Source: Brevundimonas sp. UBA986
GTDB taxonomy: Bacteria > Pseudomonadota > Alphaproteobacteria > Caulobacterales > Caulobacteraceae
Assembly: GCA_002292165.1 (NCBI GenBank)
Contig: DBBK01000101.1
Coordinates: forward strand, 1 to 6,002
Direction of reading: 5' to 3'
DNA: 6,002 nt
The number at the start of each line of letters is the position of its first letter. The first letter of the stretch is position 1. The notes under the pieces were generated by a model. That model did not search any database, was not told the DNA's origin, and saw only the letters and a program-made list of their open reading frames with translations. Shown one piece after another: positions 1 through 5,025 of this stretch. Made by a program: the position numbers and the translations under genes.

Positions 1-120
1 CATGGCGACCGGAGCGGCGGCGGAGACGCCCCACTTTTCTTCCAGCAGCTTGGACAGTTCGGCGGCTTCGAGGACGGTCAGCGAGGACAGGTCTTCGACG
101 ATCTTGGACAGGTCGGCCAT
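1..120 (-). CDS. rplL: 50S ribosomal protein L7/L12, N-terminal part (runs off the left edge)
   Basis: The first 40 codons of L7/L12 are read leftward from ATG at 118-120; the rest lies outside the window. The protein begins MADLSKIVEDLSSLTVLEAA and continues through ELSKLLEEKWGVSAAA. That is the N-terminal dimerisation domain, which binds the C-terminal helix of L10, followed by the start of the alanine-rich hinge. Dimers of L7/L12 on L10 form the flexible ribosomal stalk that recruits the translation GTPases. A good ribosome binding site, GAAGGA on the minus strand (130-135), sits 9 bases before the ATG. The gene follows rplJ after 66 bases with no terminator-like hairpin, so the two should be cotranscribed. 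By family knowledge rpoB usually follows, but it is not visible here. Confidence 0.97.
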   Translation of the reverse strand, partial: MADLSKIVEDLSSLTVLEAAELSKLLEEKWGVSAAAPVAM

Positions 121-186
121 TTCAGTTTTTCCTTCGGAGGATGGGTTTGGTTTGGATTCTTGCAGAGATGGAAAGCCGGAGGCCGC

Positions 187-702
187 TTACGCGGCTTCCT
201 TCGTGGCGTAGGCGTTGAACACGCGGGCCAGCTGACCGGCGGGCGCTTGAACGACGGCGGCGATCTTGGTCGCCGGGGCGTTGAGCAGGCCGATGAGTTG
301 GCTGCGGATCTCGTCCAGGGTCGGCAGCTTCGAGAGGCTTTCGACGCCCTTCGGATCCACGACGGTCTCGCCCATGAAGCCGCCGACGATAACGAAGCGA
401 TCGTTACCCTTGGCGAACTCGGTCGAAACCTTGGCGGCGGTCGAGGGGTCGGGAGCGTAGGCGATACCGACCGGACCCTTGAACAGGCCGTGGTAGGCAG
501 AGCCTTCCTCGACGTTCAGGGCCTTCAGCGCCAGGCGGTTCTTGACCACCTTGAACGCGCCGCCGGCGGTACGCAGCTTGCCACGCAGGTCTTCCATTTC
601 CGCAACGGTCAGACCCAGGTTGTGGGTCACGACCACGGCGCCGGCGTCAGCGAAAACGCCCTTCAGCGTTTCGATCGACTCGGCCTTTTGTGCGCGGTCC
701 AT
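187..702 (-). CDS. rplJ: 50S ribosomal protein L10
   Basis: This is a complete 171-residue L10, the usual length for the family. It begins MDRAQKAESIETLKGVFADA. The globular N-terminal domain that binds 23S rRNA and L11 includes VVVTHNLGLTVAEMEDLR (about residues 23-40) and FKVVKNRLALKAL (about 50-62). The C-terminal part, about residues 130-171, is the helix that carries L7/L12 dimers. L10 anchors the stalk to the large subunit, and in well-studied bacteria it represses its own mRNA by binding the leader. The ATG at 700-702 has GGAG 6 bases upstream on the minus strand. rplL follows downstream. What is unusual is the upstream neighbour: rplA does not precede it directly but lies about 5 kb away. 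The identification is secure from sequence motifs. Confidence 0.98.
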   Translation of the reverse strand: MDRAQKAESIETLKGVFADAGAVVVTHNLGLTVAEMEDLRGKLRTAGGAFKVVKNRLALKALNVEEGSAYHGLFKGPVGIAYAPDPSTAAKVSTEFAKGNDRFVIVGGFMGETVVDPKGVESLSKLPTLDEIRSQLIGLLNAPATKIAAVVQAPAGQLARVFNAYATKEAA

Positions 703-807
703 TGCGGTCTCCAGTCTTGGTGTTGCCGCCCGGGCTTATTCCCGGACGACGTTTGACCAGGTCGTGCCGGATTGCTCCGAAACGGTCTGGCCGGTCTTAT
801 TGTCCGA
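703..807 (-). promoter_or_regulatory. Structured 5' leader of rplJ, probable L10 autoregulatory element
   Basis: The minus-strand RNA just before rplJ can fold well. An outer stem pairs 787-792 with 755-760 (GGCCAG with CUGGUC, one G-U). It encloses a hairpin at 768-779 with a perfect 4-bp stem CGGA/UCCG and a GCAA tetraloop, which fits the GNRA class. Nearer the gene, 727-749 forms an 8-bp stem with an AAUAAG loop, ending about 20 bases before the ribosome binding site. A shorter hairpin with the same AAUAAG loop lies at 791-807. L10 leaders in other bacteria bind the L10(L12)4 complex and hold back rplJL translation. Assigning that role here is inference from position and structure; I did not match a family model. 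Confidence 0.6.
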
Positions 808-984
808 AGGATGCGACTGAGGCCGTCATCCCGACAGGCGGGCCGACAGCAATCCAGATTTCGCGTCCCCATCTCCCCACGGCGCCAGAGGGCTCTCTGA
901 CAGTTACGGCATGGGTGGCCCCCACGCCCCGAAGTTCTCGGACAGGACCGCCGGGATCGAGACCCCGACGGAAGAAGGCGCGCT

Positions 985-1011
985 CTTACAGCCGATGGCG
1001 GGAAAGATCAA
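985..1011 (-). promoter_or_regulatory. rplJ: Candidate promoter for rplJ-rplL
   Basis: On the minus strand, TTGATC (1006-1011) is followed after 13 bases by GCTGTAAG (985-992). Caulobacter housekeeping promoters resemble TTGACG, then 10-14 bases, then GCTANAWC, so both boxes fit partly and the spacing fits well. Transcription would start near 978 and give a leader of about 275 bases. Because rplA is far away and ends in a terminator, a promoter somewhere between 703 and 1170 is needed, but this particular site is only a by-eye match. A site nearer the gene cannot be excluded. Confidence 0.35.
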
Positions 1012-1025
1012 CCGCCCCTCACACA

Positions 1026-1054
1026 TTGACGCGCACGATCCGCCGCTTGCGTCT
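1026..1054 (+). promoter_or_regulatory. Weak candidate promoter for the beta-hydroxylase gene
   Basis: TTGACGC at 1026-1032 on the plus strand matches the Caulobacter -35 consensus exactly. After 12 bases comes GCTTGCGT (1045-1052), which shares only the first three bases with the -10 consensus. An AT-richer patch at 1071-1090, containing AATATT and the palindrome TTCGCGAA (1078-1085), lies further on. Taken with the rplJ candidate on the other strand, 960-1110 may hold divergent promoters. Support is weak. Confidence 0.2.
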
Positions 1055-1170
1055 GCATCCGCGCCACACCTGAAATATTCGCGAAACAATCCGCACCCAA
1101 ACGATAAGGCGGCGGCGGCGGCATGACGTCTTAGGACTGTAGAGTTGTGCCGACAGGGCGGGGGCGCTGG

Positions 1171-2340
1171 ATGAGTGGTGATTTGGGCGGGCGGCAGGCG
1201 GATCTGCTGCGTCAGGCCGGCGAGGCCCTGGCCCGGATGGACGCGCCCGGCGCCCTGCTCCTGCTGGATCAGGCGGACGCCATCGGCCCGACCCACAACG
1301 GCGTCCTGAACCGCTCGGTGGCGCTGCGACTCCAGGGGGACTTCATCGGCTCGCTGCGGATGATCGACCGGGCGCTCTCGATGCAGCCCTATGATTTCAT
1401 CGCCCTGCTGGCCAAGGGCGCCCTCCTGGAGAAGATCGGCCAGGGCAAGGCGGCGGTCGAGGTCTATCGCAACGCCCTCAAGATCGCCCCGCCGCGCGAC
1501 CGCTGCCCGCCCGCCGTCCTCAAGCAACTCGACTATGCCTCCGAGTTCGTCCAGACCCACGCCCTGGCCCTGCGCGACCATATGCGGGCCGAGGTCGCGG
1601 CCTTACGCGGCGACGTCGATCCCGAGACCCTGGACCGGTTCGACGAGGGGCTGGAGATCTACGCCGGGCTGAAGTCCGCGCCGAAGCAGGAGCCGATCCT
1701 GCTCAACTACCCTCGCCTGCCCGCCATCCCCTTCTACGACCGCGCCCTCTTCCCCTGGCTGGGAGAGCTGGAGGCGGCGACGGACATGATCCAGGGCGAG
1801 CTGAAGACGCTGCTGGAGACCGACCTCCACCGCTTCGCCCCCTATATCCAGTACGCGCCCGAGGCGCCGGTGAACCAGTGGGCCGAGCTGAACCATTCGC
1901 CGAAATGGACGTCGGTCTTCCTCTGGAAGGACGGCGCGAAACAGGAAGAGGTCTGCGCCCGCTGTCCGGGGACCGCGGCCTTGCTGGAAAGCCTGCCCCT
2001 GGCGCGACAGGACGGCTTCGCCCCTACGGCGGTCTTCTCGGCGCTTCAGCCGCACACCCACATCCCGGCGCACACCGGATCGGCCAATGTCCGTCTGCTC
2101 TGCCACCTGCCGCTGATCCTGCCCGGCCCGGCGCGGTTCCGGGTCGGCAATACGGTCCGTGACTGGAAGATGGGGCAGGCCTGGGTCTTCGACGACACCA
2201 TCGAGCATGAGGCCTGGAACGACGCCGATGCCCTCAGGGTCATCCTGATCATCGACCTCTGGAACCCGTATCTGGCCGAAAGCGAGAAGGCCCTGATCAC
2301 CGCCATGATGCAGGCGCAGCGCCGCTTCATGGCCCAGTAG
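1171..2340 (+). CDS. TPR-containing aspartyl/asparaginyl beta-hydroxylase family protein
   Basis: This 389-residue protein has two parts. Residues 10-110 form helical repeats of TPR type (for example SLRMIDRALSMQPYDFIALL, 61-80). Residues 235-365 form the AspH-type oxygenase fold. Such enzymes use Fe(II), oxygen and 2-oxoglutarate to hydroxylate side chains. Visible motifs are HTGSAN at 301-306 (H301 and G303, the HxG that replaces the usual HxD), H312, GQAWVFDDTIEHEAWN at 335-350 (second iron ligand H346), and R356 for 2-oxoglutarate. The H346-R356 spacing equals H725-R735 in human AspH, and S290 also aligns. There is no signal peptide or membrane segment, so it is probably cytoplasmic. A GTG start at 1147 would add eight residues and has AGGA 10 bases upstream. 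I prefer ATG 1171, which has a G-rich stretch before it. The substrate is unknown. Its 3' end lies 15 bases from the convergent NUDIX gene. Confidence 0.9.
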   Translation: MSGDLGGRQADLLRQAGEALARMDAPGALLLLDQADAIGPTHNGVLNRSVALRLQGDFIGSLRMIDRALSMQPYDFIALLAKGALLEKIGQGKAAVEVYRNALKIAPPRDRCPPAVLKQLDYASEFVQTHALALRDHMRAEVAALRGDVDPETLDRFDEGLEIYAGLKSAPKQEPILLNYPRLPAIPFYDRALFPWLGELEAATDMIQGELKTLLETDLHRFAPYIQYAPEAPVNQWAELNHSPKWTSVFLWKDGAKQEEVCARCPGTAALLESLPLARQDGFAPTAVFSALQPHTHIPAHTGSANVRLLCHLPLILPGPARFRVGNTVRDWKMGQAWVFDDTIEHEAWNDADALRVILIIDLWNPYLAESEKALITAMMQAQRRFMAQ

Positions 2341-2355
2341 CCGGGACCTTCCAGG

Positions 2356-2808
2356 TCAGTCGTCGAGCTCCACGTCAGCGAATCCCCGGATCAGCTCGGC
2401 CAGATCCGGCTCCATCACCGAACTCGCCGCCTCCTCCAGCGACATCCACCGCCGCTCGCGCTCGGCCGCCTCGGGCCAGGCGCCCAGCTGGATCAGGACC
2501 TTCATCGGATAGACCGCGACGACGCAGGTCTTGGAATCCCCGCCGCGCAGCCGTTTGACGTAGCGAAAGGCGCCCAGCGCGGTCTGGTCGATCTGGCCCT
2601 GGACGCCCGCCTCCTCCATGGCCTCGACGGCGGCGGCCTGGGGATCGGTCTTGCCGACCATGCGGCCGCCCTTGGGGATGACCCAGCGCCGCGTCTCGCG
2701 CGAGGTGATCATCAGCACCTCGCGGCCGTTCGCGCCGAGACGCCACGGCAGGGCGGCGACCTGTCGGGTTTCGGATCTGGCGGACCTTTTGACCGCCTTG
2801 CCGCTCAA
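2356..2808 (-). CDS. NUDIX hydrolase, DIPP/MutT-like
   Basis: This 150-residue protein is of normal size for a single NUDIX domain. The NUDIX box lies at residues 47-69: G47, then E62, E65, E66, G68. The metal-binding glutamates are kept, but two usual positions differ: the first glutamate is K53 and the arginine before E62 is V61. RRWVIPKGGRM (40-50), just before the box, resembles diphosphoinositol polyphosphate or diadenosine polyphosphate hydrolases. The family cleaves nucleoside or polyphosphate diphosphate linkages; the substrate here is unknown. No ATG fits: the first internal one would remove the first beta strand. TTG at 2806-2808 overlaps the transporter stop codon (TTGA) and is my chosen start, with no clear Shine-Dalgarno, so translation is probably coupled. 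The frame stays open upstream to 3153, but that stretch is an arginine- and histidine-rich shadow of the transporter gene. Confidence 0.87.
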   Translation of the reverse strand: MSGKAVKRSARSETRQVAALPWRLGANGREVLMITSRETRRWVIPKGGRMVGKTDPQAAAVEAMEEAGVQGQIDQTALGAFRYVKRLRGGDSKTCVVAVYPMKVLIQLGAWPEAAERERRWMSLEEAASSVMEPDLAELIRGFADVELDD

Positions 2809-3806
2809 GTCAGGAAGAGCCCGCCGAAGTGGTAGGCGACTGCGGCGACCGCGGCGGCGGCCGGAATGGTCACGAACCAGGCGAAGACGATGCTGCGGGC
2901 CACGCCCCAGCGCACGGCCGAAACGCGCTTGGCCGCGCCCACGCCGATGATGGCGCCGGTGATGGTATGGGTGGTCGAGACCGGAATGCCCAGACCCGTC
3001 GCGAGGAACAGGGTGATGGCCCCGCCCGTCTCGGCGCAGAAGCCCTGCTGGGGCGTCAGGCGGGTGATCTTGGACCCCATGGTGTGAACGATCCTCCAGC
3101 CCCCGGTCAGAGTGCCCAGGGCGATGGCCGAATGGCAGGCCAGGACGACCCACAACGGCACGCTGAACTCGGTACCCGCCGGGGCGCGCGACAGCAACAG
3201 GACGGCGATGATTCCCATGGTCTTTTGCGCATCATTTCCTCCGTGCCCCAACGAATAGGCGGAAGCCGAGAAGAACTGCAGCACGCGGAACACCTTGTCG
3301 GCGACCGCCGGATTGGTCCGCACGAACAGCCAGGAGACGATCAGCACCAGCAGCAGGGCCAGCAGGAAGCCCAGCGCCGGCGACAGGAAGATGGCGCCCA
3401 CGGTCTTCAGCGTGCCCTGGAGGACGATGACGCCCGGCCCCGCCTTGGCCACGCCGGCGCCCAGCAGGCCGCCCACGAGCGCATGGGAGCTGGACGACGG
3501 AATCCCCGCCAGCCAGGTCACCACGTTCCAGGTGATCGCCCCCATCAGGGCGCCGAAGATGACCTGATCCGAGATGATGTGCGGATCGATGATGCCCTTG
3601 CCGATCGTGCCCGCCACATGCAGGCCGAAGAACAGGAAGGCGATGAAGTTGAAGAAGGCGGCCCAGCCCACGGCGAAGGCCGGCGGCAGGACGCGGGTGG
3701 CGACGATGGTCGCGATCGAGTTCGCCGCGTCGTGCAGGCCGTTCAGGAAGTCGAACAGCAGGGCGACGCCGATCAGGAAGACCAGGATCAGGAGTGCGTG
3801 GTCCAC
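2805..3806 (-). CDS. pit: Inorganic phosphate transporter, PiT family
   Basis: This is a 333-residue inner-membrane protein made almost wholly of hydrophobic helices. It imports phosphate, probably as a metal-phosphate complex, using the proton gradient, with low affinity. The inverted-duplication signatures of PiT are all present. The first half has FLNGLHDAAN (20-29) and IPSSSSHALVGG (102-113). The second half has SLGHGGNDAQKTMG (185-198) and IPVSTTHTITGAIIG (274-288). It is shorter than E. coli PitA (near 500 residues) and close to the shorter PiT forms found in many alphaproteobacteria. The start is GTG at 3804-3806, one base after the DUF47 stop codon, without a separate strong ribosome binding site. 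This points to coupled translation. Its stop overlaps the NUDIX start. A DUF47-PiT pair is a well-known arrangement, as in the orfA-pit operon of Sinorhizobium meliloti. Confidence 0.97.
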   Translation of the reverse strand: MDHALLILVFLIGVALLFDFLNGLHDAANSIATIVATRVLPPAFAVGWAAFFNFIAFLFFGLHVAGTIGKGIIDPHIISDQVIFGALMGAITWNVVTWLAGIPSSSSHALVGGLLGAGVAKAGPGVIVLQGTLKTVGAIFLSPALGFLLALLLVLIVSWLFVRTNPAVADKVFRVLQFFSASAYSLGHGGNDAQKTMGIIAVLLLSRAPAGTEFSVPLWVVLACHSAIALGTLTGGWRIVHTMGSKITRLTPQQGFCAETGGAITLFLATGLGIPVSTTHTITGAIIGVGAAKRVSAVRWGVARSIVFAWFVTIPAAAAVAAVAYHFGGLFLT

Positions 3807-3807
3807 C

Positions 3808-4455
3808 TCAGAGGTGCTCGACCAGGATGCCGCTGATGCGGTCGGCCACGTCCTCGAAGCGGTCGATCACCTTCTCCAGATGGTCGTAGATGTCGGCGCC
3901 GATGACGAAGTCCAGGGCGGTCGGCGCGGCCTTCTGCGCCGCGTAGAGCGCCTTCATCCCCTGATCGTAGAGGATGTCGCTTTCGTTCTCGAGCTGGGAC
4001 AGCTGTTCGGTCAGGCTGTTCACCCGGTCCCGGTGCTTCTGCATGGTCGGCAACAGGGAGACGGCCTCGACCGTCAGGGCGGCGCAGCGCACAGCGATGT
4101 CGCCCAGCTCGCGCATCTGCGGCGAGAACTCGCGCAGTTCGTACAGGGTCACGCTCTTGGCGGTCTTCTGCATCTGGTCGATGGCGTCGTCCAGCGACTC
4201 GGTCAGGCCGCGAATGTCCGACCGGTCGAAGGGGGTGATGAAGCTGCGGCGCACCGCCAGCAGCACCTCGGCGGCGATCTTGTCGGCCTCGTCCTCGTAT
4301 TCAACGATCTTCGCGGTCCAGGCCGAAACCTCGTTCCCGCCGTCCAGCATGTGGCGCATCGCGTCCGCGCCCTTGGTCAGGGTCGCCGCGTGGGCGTTGA
4401 ACAGTCGGAAGAAATTGTCTTCCTTCGGCATCAGCGCCTGGAACCAGCTCAGCAT
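3808..4455 (-). CDS. DUF47 family (PhoU-like) phosphate transport accessory protein
   Basis: This 215-residue, all-helical, soluble protein begins MLSWFQALMPKEDNFFRLFN, the typical opening of DUF47 proteins. Acidic metal-binding motifs of PhoU type are visible: EYEDEADKI (52-60), FITPFDRSDI (72-81), LDDAID (88-93), ENESDI (156-161) and RFEDVADRI (199-207). Members are found next to PiT transporters and are thought to control or couple phosphate uptake, by analogy with PhoU on the Pst system. The mechanism is not settled. Two ATGs compete: 4459-4461 and 4453-4455. AGGGG at 4462-4466 touches the first but lies 6 bases from the second, so I take the second. The alternative adds two residues. It is the first gene of the operon with pit and the NUDIX gene. 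Confidence 0.94.
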   Translation of the reverse strand: MLSWFQALMPKEDNFFRLFNAHAATLTKGADAMRHMLDGGNEVSAWTAKIVEYEDEADKIAAEVLLAVRRSFITPFDRSDIRGLTESLDDAIDQMQKTAKSVTLYELREFSPQMRELGDIAVRCAALTVEAVSLLPTMQKHRDRVNSLTEQLSQLENESDILYDQGMKALYAAQKAAPTALDFVIGADIYDHLEKVIDRFEDVADRISGILVEHL

Positions 4456-4461
4456 CGGCAT

Positions 4462-4466
4462 CCCCT
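4462..4466 (-). promoter_or_regulatory. Ribosome binding site deciding the DUF47 start
   Basis: AGGGG on the minus strand directly abuts the upstream ATG (4459-4461), which is too close for initiation. It lies 6 bases from the second ATG (4453-4455), a normal distance. This favours the shorter protein. The 80 bases between this site and the end of the HxlR gene should hold the operon promoter, but I see no convincing -35/-10 pair and no clear tandem CTGTCAT Pho box. Confidence 0.6.
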
Positions 4467-4546
4467 GTCGCGTCAGGCCGGATGCGACCTTTCGCCTCTA
4501 ATCTCCCCTCACCTAACCCAGGTCTCGCCGCCGTAGTGCGAAGGTT

Positions 4547-4972
4547 TCACGTCAGTGAGGCGCGCCTGTCGAAGGCGGCCTGGGCCACGACGACCTCGGG
4601 CATCCGGCTCTCCGCCCAGTCGACCATGGGCTGCAACGCCGCCACCAGGGTCTGGCCCAGGGGCGTGATCGCATAGGTGACCGAGATCGGAACGGTGGCC
4701 TCGACCGACCGGCTGACCAGTCCGTCGCGCTCCAGCTGGCGCAGGGTCTGGCTCAGCATCTTCTGCGACACCCCCTCGACCCGTCGCTTCAGGGCATTGA
4801 ACCGCATCGGCCCGGCCTTGAGCGTGGTCAGCAGCAGCACCGTCCATTTGTCGGCGATCCTGTCCAGCAGGACCCGGGTCGGACAGTTCTTCGCATAGAC
4901 GTCCCACGCCAGCTCGGGTTCGGGGCGGGTTTCCTGCGGGTGACCAGATGAGGTTTCGGTGCCTTCTTGCAT
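4547..4972 (-). CDS. HxlR-family winged-helix transcriptional regulator
   Basis: This 141-residue protein has a polar tail (1-22) followed by the HxlR DNA-binding domain. The hallmarks are CPTRVLLDRIADKWTVLLL (30-48), the helix-turn-helix with GPMRFNALKRRVEGVSQKML (54-73), SQTLRQLERDGLVSR (74-88), and the wing ending VTYAITPLGQTL (98-109). C30 is the only cysteine in the protein. It sits at the conserved N-terminal position, where YodB- and HypR-type members sense quinones, aldehydes or oxidants. Redox sensing here is therefore a reasonable inference, not shown. The ATG at 4970-4972 has GGAG (4980-4983) 7 bases upstream. The gene is divergent from the COG2910 reductase with 53 bases between, a typical regulator-target pair. 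About 90 bases separate it from the DUF47 operon on the same strand, with no strong terminator visible, so some read-through is possible. Confidence 0.95.
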   Translation of the reverse strand: MQEGTETSSGHPQETRPEPELAWDVYAKNCPTRVLLDRIADKWTVLLLTTLKAGPMRFNALKRRVEGVSQKMLSQTLRQLERDGLVSRSVEATVPISVTYAITPLGQTLVAALQPMVDWAESRMPEVVVAQAAFDRRASLT

Positions 4973-4993
4973 GGTCGATCTCCATATCTCACT

Positions 4994-5012
4994 TGGTCAC
5001 CATTGGAAACCA
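4994..5012. promoter_or_regulatory. Candidate HxlR operator, two TGG-N3-CCA sites 10 bp apart
   Basis: In the shared intergenic region, TGGTCACCA (4994-5002) is a perfect 4+1+4 palindrome. Exactly 10 bp further lies TGGAAACCA (5004-5012), which keeps the outer TGG and CCA. One-helical-turn spacing puts both on the same face of the DNA. The second site ends one base before the reductase ribosome binding site, and the pair lies 22-40 bases before the regulator's start. A bound dimer could thus repress both genes. Assignment to the HxlR protein rests on position and symmetry alone. Confidence 0.45.
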
Positions 5013-5025
5013 CGGAGTTCATTCC

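Noticed and set aside
160..756. Plus-strand open frame of 198 codons across rplJ and its leader
   Set aside because: It is antisense to rplJ, a certain gene. The open frame is expected from high GC content.
690..1073. Plus-strand open frame of 127 codons opposite the rplJ leader
   Set aside because: The product is arginine- and proline-rich with no known motif and no ribosome binding site, and it crosses structured leader RNA and a promoter candidate.
1108..1122. Five tandem GGC triplets
   Set aside because: Short triplet runs are common in DNA of this GC content. Nothing links it to a function.
904..1581. Long minus-strand open frame of 225 codons opposite the beta-hydroxylase gene
   Set aside because: Most of it is the complement of a well-supported gene and its product has no recognisable domain. 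Only the last 40 codons lie outside that gene; these are reported separately as uncertain.
2345..2357. Possible terminator between the convergent beta-hydroxylase and NUDIX genes
   Set aside because: The stem is only 5 bp with a 3-base loop and no T-run, and it overlaps the NUDIX stop codon. Too weak to call.
2809..3153. Upstream extension of the NUDIX reading frame
   Set aside because: It lies inside pit in another frame and encodes an arginine-, histidine- and glycine-rich stretch typical of a shadow frame. The NUDIX domain is complete without it.
2829..3836. Plus-strand open frame of 335 codons opposite pit
   Set aside because: It is antisense to a clear PiT transporter. The product is low-complexity and rich in D, G, Q, R and H, as expected for the complement of membrane-helix codons.
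3574..4536. Plus-strand open frame of 320 codons opposite DUF47
   Set aside because: It is the complement of a recognised gene, with no domain of its own.
4467..4546. Search for a Pho box before the DUF47-pit operon
   Set aside because: PhoB controls orfA-pit in Sinorhizobium meliloti, so I looked for tandem CTGTCAT-like repeats. None is convincing.
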